Shown here: positions 34,625 through 43,869 of the stretch, one piece after another | Layout of the letters: the number at the start of each line of letters is the position of its first letter | How positions within the stretch are numbered: the first letter of the stretch is position 1 | DNA from: Catenisphaera adipataccumulans | GTDB taxonomy: Bacteria > Bacillota_I > Bacilli_A > Erysipelotrichales > Erysipelotrichaceae | Length of the DNA: 64,000 nt | NCBI RefSeq assembly: GCF_014202755.1 | Contig: NZ_JACHHK010000001.1 | Location: forward strand, 344,658-408,657 | Direction of reading: 5' to 3' | Notes under the pieces: generated by a model | Database searches by the model: none | Told to the model about the DNA's origin: nothing | The model's input: the letters and a program-made list of their open reading frames with translations, nothing else | Translations under genes and position numbers: made by a program

Positions 34625-36569
34625 GTTCTTCCTCCTGTAATATATTCAACAATTCTTGTTTGAGCTCTTCCGGTTTCAAGTCGCCGCGCTCCACGGCTGC
34701 GGCGCTGAAATGACCGCCGCCCTGCAGCTTTTCAATGACTTTCTGCACGTTGAAATCGCCCGCCCCCCGGGCACTCAAAGCGGTGACCCGTGTTTTGCCT
34801 TTTAAAGGCGCCATCGCAAAGGCGGCCTGACAGCCTTGAATGGACAGCAGCGTATCCGCTGTCGTCGCTAACATGGTCTTTTCCACCGGTGTATCGGTGC
34901 ACATGATCATGAACCGGCCGTCGACTACTTTCGCCTCCGATAATAATTTATTTTTAATATTGAAATCTTCCCAATCGATGGTCAGGGCCTTTTCTGCTTC
35001 TTTGGCATTTGCGCCCCATGAACGCAGTGCCGCCGCTGCCTCGAAGGTCCGCGCATCGGTATGCATCTTGAAACGGTTGGTATCGACGATGATGCCCAAA
35101 TACATGATCGTCGCCTCGGTTTCATAGATCGGCACATGATTCGGAATGATCTGTAAAAGTTCGGTGATCAACTCACACGTCGAACTTGCGGTACTTTCGA
35201 CATAAGAAAGCATCGTGTGCTTCACAAATTGTTCATTCTTGCGATGATGATCGATCACGATAATATTCTTGCAGGTATCGATGAAATCCTTGGCACTGGA
35301 AATAGCCGGGATGGCATGATCGACCATGATCAGCAAGTCGCGGTCATAATCAATTTGATCTGCTGCTTCCAGCGGCGAAATGAAAGTATGCCGTTCGCGG
35401 ATCGTCTTTTTATACCGCTGCATCATCAACGTCAGCTGATCATCCCAAGGCACGCCGTCCAATACAATGAACACTTTCTTGCCCAATGCCCGGCACCAGC
35501 CGGATACGGCCAAAGCCGCGCCCATACAGTCAAAATCCGTCACCGTGTGACCGGCAATATAAACATTTTCGGCATCGCGGACAGCTCCTTGAATGGACTG
35601 GGCCATGGTATGGACACGGACCTTAGATCGTGACGAACTGTTCTCACTGTTGCCGCCGACAAACTGCGCCCGCCCTTTCGCGTTGCGGAAGGCGACCTGA
35701 TCGCCGCCGCGGCTCTGCGCCAGCTCCAGCAGCTCGCTGACCATCGAATCCAGCTCATTAAAGTCCTCGGTCCCATAAGCAAAAGCCATGCTTAAAGTGA
35801 TCGAAACATCTAAATTGTGTGCTTCGTCTTTTACGATCTGTAAAATAGTAAAATTGTCTTTTCGGATTTTTTCGAATAAGCCTTGATTTAAAACAACGAA
35901 AAAGCGGTCCGACCGGAACCGTCGGATAAGCATACCGTTGTCATGGGCCCATTTAAGGATCGGCGCCCGCAGATGGGTGTTGATTTGTTCCATCAAGGCT
36001 TCATTTTCATACGACTGGTATTCGACATAATTGTCCAGCTGAATGATGCCGACTACCGTGCCGCTGTTCATATATTTTTGTGATAAATTCTGATAATTCG
36101 TAATATCTTTTACATAAAGAATGTTGGAATCGGCTTTCCGCATGATCTCATAGGCACTGTTATCGGCGTAACCGACAATATAATCGACTTCTTCCTCAAA
36201 CAGATCGCGGATCTCACGGATCCATGACGTCAGCTGATGATTGACCAGGTCGATGCCCCGTTCTTTGAAAAACGGCGACTGCCAGGTCACGGTATATTCG
36301 TCGTTGTATGTCAGGATGCCGCCATTTCCGAAGCTCAGTGCATCTTTGGCATCCTTGCCCAGCACCCGGGAAATATCCAGTTCGGTTTGTACCCCGTATC
36401 GGCGGACATCCTGCCACAATTGCGAAAACGCAAGCGCAAGAACAGCCGTTACAACGATAAATAAGATGCCGGCTTTTGTTTGGTGATCCAGAAATAAAAG
36501 AATGATGCCGACCGCAGCCATGACTGCGCCGACGCTCGCCAAGATCAACCACTTACGATATTGTTTCAT
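34605..36569 (-). CDS. gdpP: Cyclic-di-AMP phosphodiesterase GdpP
   Basis: 654 residues in the standard order: two N-terminal membrane helices (~8-50), a PAS-like region, a degenerate GGDEF domain (no GGDEF; around 170-300) and DHH/DHHA1. The DHH part shows TVTDFDCMGAA, MVDHA, VIDHHRKNE and VDTNRF metal motifs; DHHA1 has GGGHFSAAA. Degrades c-di-AMP to pApA, so it affects osmotic and wall homeostasis. The first motif has Phe-Asp rather than the more usual Met-Asp. Operon with yybS upstream and rplI downstream. Confidence 0.95.
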   Translation of the reverse strand: MKQYRKWLILASVGAVMAAVGIILLFLDHQTKAGILFIVVTAVLALAFSQLWQDVRRYGVQTELDISRVLGKDAKDALSFGNGGILTYNDEYTVTWQSPFFKERGIDLVNHQLTSWIREIRDLFEEEVDYIVGYADNSAYEIMRKADSNILYVKDITNYQNLSQKYMNSGTVVGIIQLDNYVEYQSYENEALMEQINTHLRAPILKWAHDNGMLIRRFRSDRFFVVLNQGLFEKIRKDNFTILQIVKDEAHNLDVSITLSMAFAYGTEDFNELDSMVSELLELAQSRGGDQVAFRNAKGRAQFVGGNSENSSSRSKVRVHTMAQSIQGAVRDAENVYIAGHTVTDFDCMGAALAVSGWCRALGKKVFIVLDGVPWDDQLTLMMQRYKKTIRERHTFISPLEAADQIDYDRDLLIMVDHAIPAISSAKDFIDTCKNIIVIDHHRKNEQFVKHTMLSYVESTASSTCELITELLQIIPNHVPIYETEATIMYLGIIVDTNRFKMHTDARTFEAAAALRSWGANAKEAEKALTIDWEDFNIKNKLLSEAKVVDGRFMIMCTDTPVEKTMLATTADTLLSIQGCQAAFAMAPLKGKTRVTALSARGAGDFNVQKVIEKLQGGGHFSAAAVERGDLKPEELKQELLNILQEEEHESHSA

Positions 36570-36578
36570 ACTGCAACC

Positions 36579-37445
36579 TCAACTCTGTTTCAAGTAATTC
36601 TTCCGGATCTGCAAAAGACAGTCCATTTCTCCTGACAAGATCCATAAAATCTGCAAAACTGGAATAAATGCACCTAAGATGGCCAGCGGCGCCCGCTTCC
36701 GGCTGCCTTTCCGTACGGTCAGCGTCATAAAATAAACGACCCCGTAAAAGTCCAGTGCCATCGCATCAAGGAACAGCGCCGCCTGTACCGCCGTCTGCCA
36801 TTCCGGAGATAATTTTACCATACTTTGTCCGAAAAAGTAGACTAGCCAGATCACAAGCGAAACGATGCCGACCCAGCGCGGGCTTTCGATCGAATCGATC
36901 CCGTTCAGCGGCCGCATGGCGATCCGCAGCCGGGTACAGAGCAGGATCCCCACCAAATGGATGCACAGCGCCTCCAGCAGCGCCATGGCGACCACCACCG
37001 CCAGAACAAACGCATCCCAGCGGACAGATGGAAAATATTGAACGATCATCTTGAAATCGGACATCAGATCCAGATCAAAGACCGCTGCCCATAAGTACAC
37101 CATCAAAATCGTAGACACGAAGCTGATCAGAAAAACCAGCAGGAAATTCACGCTGTTTTTCTGCCTGCGGAAGACACCGCTGCCATAGACATATCCGCTT
37201 AAGATCGACAGCCAGCTATAAAACCAAGTGGTGAAGCCCCCGAATAAAAATGTCATCAGGCACATGGCCAAAGCCGCAATACCGGCCACTTTAGCACCGT
37301 ACATCGCTGTATAAACAAGGATCGGCAGCACGAAGAGCCAGGAAGCAGACGATTCGATCATCAGGCCGGTCTGCTGATTCAAAAACAGCAGAAGTCCATA
37401 GATGGCGCAGACCATAGCTCCGCGCGTCAGCTGTTGTGTGTTCAT
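36579..37445 (-). CDS. YybS-like DUF2232 membrane protein
   Basis: 288 residues from ATG 37445 (weak GGGG site); about eight hydrophobic segments. It has the position and pattern of YybS, upstream of gdpP, rplI and dnaB in many Firmicutes. Molecular function unknown; DUF2232 proteins share distant resemblance to ECF-type S components. Nine bases separate it from gdpP. A terminator lies between it and rpsR, so it either has its own promoter in 37446-37484 or depends on read-through. Confidence 0.75.
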   Translation of the reverse strand: MNTQQLTRGAMVCAIYGLLLFLNQQTGLMIESSASWLFVLPILVYTAMYGAKVAGIAALAMCLMTFLFGGFTTWFYSWLSILSGYVYGSGVFRRQKNSVNFLLVFLISFVSTILMVYLWAAVFDLDLMSDFKMIVQYFPSVRWDAFVLAVVVAMALLEALCIHLVGILLCTRLRIAMRPLNGIDSIESPRWVGIVSLVIWLVYFFGQSMVKLSPEWQTAVQAALFLDAMALDFYGVVYFMTLTVRKGSRKRAPLAILGAFIPVLQILWILSGEMDCLLQIRKNYLKQS

Positions 37446-37477
37446 ACCCCGTATTTTAGCACAAAAGTGCAGAAACA

Positions 37478-37503
37478 CGAAAAAAACGCATCATTGATGC
37501 GTT
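37478..37503 (-). terminator. Terminator of rpsF-ssb-rpsR
   Basis: AACGCATCA/TGATGCGTT, 9-bp perfect inverted repeat, followed leftward by seven T. Confidence 0.85.
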
Positions 37504-37506
37504 TGA

Positions 37507-37737
37507 TTAGTCTACGACATACGGCAATAAAGCCATTTGACGGGCACGTTTGATTGCTTTAGCCAACATTCTCTGATATTTGGCACGCGTTCCGGTCACA
37601 CGTCTCGGAATGATTTTTCCGTTGGCGTTGATGAAGCGCTTCAACAATTCAACGTCTTTATAGTCGATTTCTTTGATTTTATTCTTGGTAAAGTAGCAGA
37701 CTTTTTTACGTCCCATCCGTTGTTTTCTGAATGCCAT
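37507..37737 (-). CDS. rpsR: 30S ribosomal protein S18
   Basis: 76 residues, basic. Contains the S18 core [43 protein letters not shown]. Cys at residue 14 in KKVCYF is a relic of a zinc-type motif. Operon rpsF-ssb-rpsR; S18 pairs with S6 in the small-subunit platform. Confidence 0.97.
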   Translation of the reverse strand: MAFRKQRMGRKKVCYFTKNKIKEIDYKDVELLKRFINANGKIIPRRVTGTRAKYQRMLAKAIKRARQMALLPYVVD

Positions 37738-37755
37738 CTTTGTTCTTCCTTTCTG

Positions 37756-38253
37756 TTAAAACGGTAAATCATCACTGGCAATATCCAGTGTATCATTCTG
37801 ATCATCCGAAAAATCCTCGAACGAATTGTTCTGTGCCGGCTGCTGGAAGTTCTGGGAACTATTCTGGGAACGATTATCGGAACGATAGTTGTTCGCATAA
37901 TTGTTTCCGCTCTGCTGATAGCCGGTATTGGCTGAACTGCGGGAATCCAGGAACTGTACGCTTTCTGCCACGACCTCCGTCACATAGACGCGCTGGCCCT
38001 GGTTATTTTCGTAGTTCCGGGTCTGGATGCGGCCTTCGACCGCACACATCGAACCCTTGTGCAGATATTGTGCCATCAGTTCTGCCGTCTTGCTCCAGGC
38101 AACGCAGTTGATAAAATCGGCATCCGGCTGTCCCGGCTGCGGCGATCTGCGTCCGACGGCCAGCGTAAAGGACAATACGCTCGTGCCGCTCTGCGTCCGG
38201 CGCAATTCAAGATCTCTTGTTAAACGTCCGATTAATACTACACGATTGACCAT
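37756..38253 (-). CDS. ssb: Single-stranded DNA-binding protein
   Basis: 165 residues: OB-fold (1-105; [24 protein letters not shown]), a Gln/Asn/Ser-rich disordered linker and the acidic C-terminal tip ending DDLPF that docks repair proteins. Between rpsF and rpsR, the housekeeping Ssb position. Confidence 0.96.
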   Translation of the reverse strand: MVNRVVLIGRLTRDLELRRTQSGTSVLSFTLAVGRRSPQPGQPDADFINCVAWSKTAELMAQYLHKGSMCAVEGRIQTRNYENNQGQRVYVTEVVAESVQFLDSRSSANTGYQQSGNNYANNYRSDNRSQNSSQNFQQPAQNNSFEDFSDDQNDTLDIASDDLPF

Positions 38254-38268
38254 AGTTCTATCCTCGAA

Positions 38269-38565
38269 TTACTTCTTTTCGTCTTCGGTCTTTAAGACCA
38301 TGATACGAATGACATTGTTGCTGATATGAGCCATACGCTGGAATTCCGCAACGCCGGCATTGTTTGCCGTCGCATTGATGACCGCATAGTGGCCCTTCTT
38401 CATATGATCGATTTCATAAGCGAAATCTTTGACGCCCCAGTCATCGAATTTATCGATGGTACCGCCGTTTTCCGTGATCGTGCTGTTCAGACGGTCAGCG
38501 ACTTTCTGGAATTGATCGTCATCTAATGAAGCTTTTACAATGTACATAATTTCATATTTTTTCAT
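38269..38565 (-). CDS. rpsF: 30S ribosomal protein S6
   Basis: 98 residues, complete S6 ferredoxin-like fold: MKKYEIMYIV, FAYEIDHMKKGHYAVINA, ISNNVIRIMVLK. GGGAGGTG nine bases upstream. First gene of rpsF-ssb-rpsR. Confidence 0.96.
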   Translation of the reverse strand: MKKYEIMYIVKASLDDDQFQKVADRLNSTITENGGTIDKFDDWGVKDFAYEIDHMKKGHYAVINATANNAGVAEFQRMAHISNNVIRIMVLKTEDEKK

Positions 38566-38590
38566 GTGTACACCTCCCTTTGGACTATTG

Positions 38591-38632
38591 GTTTCTTATA
38601 AAAAGAAACAGGGCAAGCTTGCACTTGCTCTG
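38591..38632 (-). promoter_or_regulatory. Two hairpins in the rpsF leader
   Basis: GTTTCTT/AAGAAAC (38591-38597 with 38603-38609) and GCAAG/CTTGC with a mismatch-extended stem (38609-38632). They fill the 5' leader of rpsF. The S6:S18 autoregulatory motif is not recognisable, so the role is open. Confidence 0.4.
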
Positions 38633-38634
38633 CT

Positions 38635-38663
38635 ATTCTATCATCTTTGCCGGATGGAATCAA
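38635..38663 (-). promoter_or_regulatory. Promoter of rpsF-ssb-rpsR
   Basis: -35 TTGATT (38658-38663), 17-base spacer, -10 TAGAAT (38635-38640). The -35 overlaps the 3' end of the preceding gene. Confidence 0.65.
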
Positions 38664-39544
38664 ATTTTTTCATGCTTTTCTGAAATGAGCGCTTCTGCCC
38701 GTTCGACGGCATCCGCATACTCCTCAACATACACAAAATCCGGGTAATTCCGAGCTGGATGTTTTTGTTTTTCCTGCTCCAGCTGCGCTAGTTCCTGCTG
38801 CAGACGGCCGACCAATTCCCGGATATCCGAATTGTAATCCATCCAGGTCGAAAACTTCCGGTCATCCAGTTTGTCGATCTCTCGGTCAATGCTTGCCAGC
38901 TGCGTTTTGGCATCGTACATCATGGCTGCCCGTTCGATTTCCACCTTCTGAAGTAAGTCATCCCGACCATACGCCGTTTCATCACGTTCTTTGTCAAACG
39001 CTTCGTTTTTCTGATCCCGGCGGTCTTTGACATCCTGCCGCAGGCGCTGCAGACGTTCGCTGCGCAGATCCTGATCCGATGCAAAATGATCCATGCACTG
39101 TTTCAGATCTTTCTGCACACCTTCAGTCAGGTGCCGGTAGATCGTAAGCCGATAAAGAGTATAAATCAAATCAGCAGCCATCACGATCCAAAGCATACCT
39201 AAATAAGGGTTCGCTTCCGGGATCACATAGACCATGGCCAGCCCAAATACACCGTAGGCCAGAACTGCCGATAAATGAAAGCCCTGCTGCCAGCGGACGT
39301 GCGACCATAAAGCTGCGATCAGATTCAATCCTTCTTTGACCACAGCGATCAGGGTCGCTGCCAATACGAAGACCACGATGGGTTCACCGGCCAGCGGTTT
39401 TAAGAAAGCCGCACAGCCGTAAGCCAGGATCCACGGTCCGCGCATCAGCCCGCGGTTGGTCCAACGTTTTGACTTCCAGGTCATATAAGTGCTTTCGCAC
39501 AGCCATCCTAACAAGGCATTCCACACAAACGCAGCGGCCGTCAT
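38660..39544 (-). CDS. CmpB-like (putative ABC transporter type IV) membrane protein with coiled-coil tail
   Basis: 294 residues. Residues ~1-140 hold four or so membrane helices and the family pattern WLCESTYMTWKSKRWTNRGLMRGPWILAYG seen in the putative ABC-transporter CmpB family (pieces: CESTY, NRGLMRGP, YG). Residues ~150-290 are highly charged heptad-like coiled coil. No ATPase or solute-binding partner is nearby, so transport is doubtful; the tail suggests a scaffold role. Follows the dehydratase-like gene by one base. Confidence 0.7.
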   Translation of the reverse strand: MTAAAFVWNALLGWLCESTYMTWKSKRWTNRGLMRGPWILAYGCAAFLKPLAGEPIVVFVLAATLIAVVKEGLNLIAALWSHVRWQQGFHLSAVLAYGVFGLAMVYVIPEANPYLGMLWIVMAADLIYTLYRLTIYRHLTEGVQKDLKQCMDHFASDQDLRSERLQRLRQDVKDRRDQKNEAFDKERDETAYGRDDLLQKVEIERAAMMYDAKTQLASIDREIDKLDDRKFSTWMDYNSDIRELVGRLQQELAQLEQEKQKHPARNYPDFVYVEEYADAVERAEALISEKHEKI

Positions 39545-39545
39545 A

Positions 39546-40790
39546 TCAGTTCTGCTCCTGCATTCTTGCGTTTAATTTGGCGTTGGCCATCATTAAACGG
39601 ATGCGATTTTCCTGGTTGACGTGCGAGGCGCTTGGATCAAAGTCGATCGGTGCGATATTGGCATTCGGGTATTCCTGCTTGATCTTATGCGTCATCCCTT
39701 TGGCGACAATATGATTCGGCAGGCAGCCAAACGGCTGGCACATGATGACGTTGGTCACACCGGACTGGATCAAGGAGACCACTTCGCTGGTCAGCAGCCA
39801 GCCCTCGCCCATCTTGACACCTGGATCAATAAACGGCCGGCCGGCCCGGATCACTTCGCTGAAATCATCCGGTGCCACAAAAGTCCCATCCTGTTTCACT
39901 GCATCGCGGAAGGTCTTCTGCATGCGCATGACCACATCTTTGGCGATCTGATAGATGCCCCAGCTTTTAGAATGCATATGGTAATACTTATAGTCGATCA
40001 GGCCGTTTTCGATCGAATAAAGCACAAAATCCATGACGCCGGACAGAACGGGCTCAAAGCCTTCCTGCATCAGATAGTCCTCTAAGTGCTGGTTGCCCAG
40101 CGGGGAGTATTTCATATAGATCTCACCGACAATACCGACGCGGATCTTCGGTTCTTTGGTCCGTTCGATGGCTTTCATGCGGTCGATCATATCCCGATAG
40201 ATCTTCTTCGATTTGCGATAGCCGCCATTTTCAAACGAGACCATCAGCTCATCGACCATCTCATCGATGACACGCATTGTTTCGCCTTTATGTACTTCAT
40301 AAGGCATCACTTGGTTCTTCAGCCACATCAGTGCATCGCCGTACAAAGCGCCATAGATCGTACGCATGATCAGCGGCAGGTCCATTTCCACCCCGCTGTC
40401 TTTTTCCAGACCGGAAAAGTTCAGCGACAGCACCGGGATATAGTCCCAGCCTTCCCGTTCCAATGCTTTTCGCAGCAAGGATAAATAATTGCTGGCGCGG
40501 CAGCCGCCGCCGGTCTGCGTGATGGCCAGAGCGACATGATCCAGATCGTATTTACCGCTTTTCAGCGCATCGATAAATTGTCCGATCACCAACAAGGCCG
40601 GATAGCACATATCGTTATGCACATGCGCCAGCCCTTCCTCGCGGATATTGTCGTTGTCAGTATCCAATACTTCGATGTGATAGCCGTTTTTTTCAAAGAT
40701 CGGTTTGAAAAATTTGAAGTGGATCGGCAGCATGCTCGGTACCAAAATCAAATGATCGGCTTTCATGTCGGACGTAAATTTAGTGTACAT
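39546..40790 (-). CDS. 2-hydroxyacyl-CoA dehydratase-like (DUF2229/HgdB-type) protein
   Basis: 414 residues from ATG 40790 (AAGGAGG nine bases away). Rossmann-like halves of the HgdB/DUF2229 type with candidate iron-sulfur Cys residues in HNDMCYPALLVIGQF, TGGGCRASNY and IMCQPFGCLPNHIVAKG. It overlaps the activase gene upstream by 11 bases, so they are made together. The pair resembles an ATP-driven one-electron donor plus acceptor, but no dehydratase A/B partner, CoA-transferase or substrate pathway gene is here. Substrate unknown. Confidence 0.75.
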   Translation of the reverse strand: MYTKFTSDMKADHLILVPSMLPIHFKFFKPIFEKNGYHIEVLDTDNDNIREEGLAHVHNDMCYPALLVIGQFIDALKSGKYDLDHVALAITQTGGGCRASNYLSLLRKALEREGWDYIPVLSLNFSGLEKDSGVEMDLPLIMRTIYGALYGDALMWLKNQVMPYEVHKGETMRVIDEMVDELMVSFENGGYRKSKKIYRDMIDRMKAIERTKEPKIRVGIVGEIYMKYSPLGNQHLEDYLMQEGFEPVLSGVMDFVLYSIENGLIDYKYYHMHSKSWGIYQIAKDVVMRMQKTFRDAVKQDGTFVAPDDFSEVIRAGRPFIDPGVKMGEGWLLTSEVVSLIQSGVTNVIMCQPFGCLPNHIVAKGMTHKIKQEYPNANIAPIDFDPSASHVNQENRIRLMMANAKLNARMQEQN

Positions 40791-43707
40791 GCTGCTCTTC
40801 CTCCTTTTGCTGCTCAATGGCACCTTTCAGCGAACGCAGGCGGATCCGCACAGCGCCCAGGTTATCTACTTCATCGATCTTGATCTGCGTGTAGAACTTA
40901 CCGGAAGCTTTCAGGATCTCTTTCACTTCATCGGTCGTGACCGCATCGATGCCGCAGCCGAAGCTGACCAGCTGGATCAGATGCATATCATCATTCTCGC
41001 AGACATAATGCGCCGCTTGATAAAGCCGTGCGTGATAGGTCCATTGATTCAGGACATTGGTGGTGTGCGGCTGCTGGCGCGGCACGCTCTCCTCACTTAA
41101 GACCACGAAACCCAATTGAGTAAGCAGCTGATGGATCTGGTGGTTGACCAGCGGATCAAGATGATACGGACGGCCGCATAAGACTGCCATTGGTAAATTG
41201 TGTTCGCGGGCATAAAGGACCGCATCCTGGTGTTTCAGACGCAGCTGTTCATGGAACAGTTTATAGTCATTGGCACCGGCATGCAGGGCGATCTGCACGT
41301 CGTGTTTCCGGAATTTGATGCCGGCTTTTTCAAAATGCAGGCAGAACGCTTTCACAAAGGTCTTTTCATCGTCAAAGCTCAGGAACGGGGAAACAAATTT
41401 GGTTTCTTCCATGTCCATGTTGTTTTCGATGACCTGCGGGTAATACGCGACGACCGGACAGTTGTAGTGATTCTGCGACTGTTTTTCATCCACATTGTAC
41501 GTCATGCATGGATAGAAAATATAGTCCACTTTCTGGTCGATCAGTTCCTGAATGTGGCCATGGACCAGTTTGGCCGGGAAGCAGGCCGTATCGCTCGGGA
41601 TCGTCTGCTGACCGCGCTGGTACGTTTCCTGGGTGCTTGGCTTGCTCCAGATGATTTCATAGCCCAGGGAATCAAAGAACCGTGACCAGAACGGAAGCAG
41701 GTCATAATTGTTCAGGACCAGCGGCATGCCGATCTTTTTCTCATGATGATATTTCTTTTTGATGTCCTCGAACATCTGGGTCTTGATCTTATACATATCC
41801 GGCAGATCTTCATGGCGGGACTTCGTGACGATCATCTTATCGCACTTGTTGCCGGCAATCAGACGGGTGCCGTCATTAAAGGTATTGATGGTCAGCGAGC
41901 AATGATTGCTGCAGCCCTGACAGGCAACGGAACGGGCCGTATGGCTGAAGTTCTCCAGCTGTTCGCGATTCAGGATGGCGCTTGGGGTCCGATGCAGTTT
42001 CTGTGCATACAGCGCAGCTCCGTAGGCGCCCATCAAATGCGCGATGCTCGGCCGGATGACTTCCAGATCCAGCTCCTGCTCAAATGAACGTAAGACCGAA
42101 TCGTTTTGGAACGTACCGCCCTGCACGACGATGTGCTTGCCGATATCGTCTTTGTTCCGGGCACGGATGACCTTATACAAGGCATTTTTGACGACCGACC
42201 GACATAATCCGGCACTGATATCTTCAACGGTCGCACCGTTTTTCTGCGCCTGCTTGACGCCGCTGTTCATGAAGACCGTACAACGGGTCCCCAGATCGAC
42301 AGGGTGCTTGGATTTCAGGCCCAGTTTCGCAAATTCCTTGGCATCATAGCCCAGCGAATTGGCAAACGTTTCAATAAAGGAACCGCAGCCGGAGGAACAC
42401 GCTTCGTTGAGCACGATGTCATCGATATGACCGTCTTTGATCTTAAAGCATTTGATGTCCTGACCGCCGATATCCAGAATATAGTCGACATCCGGATTGA
42501 ATTTCTTTGCGGCTGTATAGTGAGCCAGTGTTTCAACGACGCCGCCGTCCAAATGGAACGCCGTGCGCATCAGCTCCTCACCGTATCCTGTCGAATAGGC
42601 ACCATAGATCCGGATATCCGGATTGGTATCGTAAATGGTTTTTAGATCATGCAGCACGACATCCAGCGGATTGCCTTTATTGGAGGAGTAGGAATCATAA
42701 AGGATATCGCCGTTCTCCGCGATCAAAGCCAGTTTTGTCGTCGTCGATCCAGAGTCCACACCGAGGTAGGCTTTTCCGGTGTAGGATTTCAAATCGGCAT
42801 ATTTCGCATCGTGCGATTGATGGCGGGCGACAAACGCATCATAGTCTGCCTTCGTTTCAAACAACGGTTTGCTTTCGGACATTTCTACAGGCGTATTGAC
42901 CAGTTCTTCCAACGTACCCTCGATCGATTCACGGGTAAATTCCTGATCCGCGCACAATGCCGTACCCAAGGCCACATAATGGATCGCGGTGTCCGGGCAG
43001 TTGATCTGCTCATCCTCCAGCTTCAATGTTTCCTGGAATCGTTTACGCAGACCGCTCAAGAAATAGAGCGGACCGCCCAAGAACAGCAGATTGCCCTCGA
43101 TCTTCCGTCCCTGCGCCAGCGATGTGATCGTTTGTCCGACCACCGCCTGGAAAATGCTCGCACATAAATCCGCTTTATCGACGCCTTGGTTGATCAGCGG
43201 CTGAATATCGGATTTCGCAAATACACCGCAGCGGCTGGCGATCGGATAGATCCGATGATAGTGCAGACTGGCTTCATTCATTTCTTCAAGGCTCATGTTC
43301 AGCAGCTGAGCCATTTGGTCGATGAACGCTCCCGTACCGCCGGCACATGTGGAATTCATCCGCTGTTCGATGCTGCCGCGGAAGAATAAAATCTTGGCAT
43401 CTTCACCGCCCAGTTCGATCGCACAGTCGGTTTCCGGGAAGAATTTCTTCGTAGCGACCGCACTGGCAAATACTTCCTGCACAAACGGCAGTCCGGATTG
43501 TTCGCATAAGCCGATGGCACCGGATCCGCTGATCGCAAACGTGAACGGTTCTTTGGTGAACTTGCGCAGTTCAATGATCTTATCCAGCGCTTTCTGACGC
43601 GCTTGGGCCTTGTGCCGTTCATAGCTTCGGTAACAAATATTATTTTCATCGTCCAGGACCACTGCCTTGATCGTGGTGCTGCCGATGTCAAATCCGATAT
43701 GATACAT
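40780..43707 (-). CDS. Large acyl-CoA dehydratase activase-like protein (two BadF/BcrA ATPase domains + DUF2229)
   Basis: 975 residues from ATG 43707 (GGAGG eight bases upstream). First ASKHA ATPase domain 1-~260: FDIGSTTIKAVV and STCAGGTGAF with Cys121 as candidate [4Fe-4S] ligand. Second ~312-600: GVDSGSTTTK and EACSSGCGSF (C437, C441). Then a Cys-rich patch ACQGCSNHC (~628) and a DUF2229 region (GMPLVLNNYDLLPFWSRFF) to the end. Single-domain activators such as HgdC are ~260 residues, so this is a triple fusion. Related to activators that fire electrons into 2-hydroxyacyl-CoA dehydratases using ATP; here both activator and acceptor-like modules share one chain. Confidence 0.85.
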   Translation of the reverse strand: MYHIGFDIGSTTIKAVVLDDENNICYRSYERHKAQARQKALDKIIELRKFTKEPFTFAISGSGAIGLCEQSGLPFVQEVFASAVATKKFFPETDCAIELGGEDAKILFFRGSIEQRMNSTCAGGTGAFIDQMAQLLNMSLEEMNEASLHYHRIYPIASRCGVFAKSDIQPLINQGVDKADLCASIFQAVVGQTITSLAQGRKIEGNLLFLGGPLYFLSGLRKRFQETLKLEDEQINCPDTAIHYVALGTALCADQEFTRESIEGTLEELVNTPVEMSESKPLFETKADYDAFVARHQSHDAKYADLKSYTGKAYLGVDSGSTTTKLALIAENGDILYDSYSSNKGNPLDVVLHDLKTIYDTNPDIRIYGAYSTGYGEELMRTAFHLDGGVVETLAHYTAAKKFNPDVDYILDIGGQDIKCFKIKDGHIDDIVLNEACSSGCGSFIETFANSLGYDAKEFAKLGLKSKHPVDLGTRCTVFMNSGVKQAQKNGATVEDISAGLCRSVVKNALYKVIRARNKDDIGKHIVVQGGTFQNDSVLRSFEQELDLEVIRPSIAHLMGAYGAALYAQKLHRTPSAILNREQLENFSHTARSVACQGCSNHCSLTINTFNDGTRLIAGNKCDKMIVTKSRHEDLPDMYKIKTQMFEDIKKKYHHEKKIGMPLVLNNYDLLPFWSRFFDSLGYEIIWSKPSTQETYQRGQQTIPSDTACFPAKLVHGHIQELIDQKVDYIFYPCMTYNVDEKQSQNHYNCPVVAYYPQVIENNMDMEETKFVSPFLSFDDEKTFVKAFCLHFEKAGIKFRKHDVQIALHAGANDYKLFHEQLRLKHQDAVLYAREHNLPMAVLCGRPYHLDPLVNHQIHQLLTQLGFVVLSEESVPRQQPHTTNVLNQWTYHARLYQAAHYVCENDDMHLIQLVSFGCGIDAVTTDEVKEILKASGKFYTQIKIDEVDNLGAVRIRLRSLKGAIEQQKEEEQHVH

Positions 43708-43779
43708 AAATCCTACCTCCATCTGATAATTGATTATTATACTCAATTCTCAGTAAATTGCCCCTTTAACGAACTTGTA

Positions 43780-43806
43780 AAAAAGAAAGCGGGCTTTCCC
43801 GCTTTC
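43780..43806 (-). terminator. Terminator of metK
   Basis: GAAAGCGGG / CCCGCTTTC 9-bp stem with four-base loop and six T leftward. Confidence 0.9.
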
Positions 43807-43869
43807 CATTATAACAAATCTCTTGCGCAAACCTTCTGTTTTTTGCCCGATTGCAGATCGATCTGCACG

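Noticed and set aside
38591..38632. S6:S18 autoregulatory mRNA motif in the rpsF leader
   Set aside because: Hairpins are present but the conserved CCG-containing bulge is not found, so I report only hairpins.
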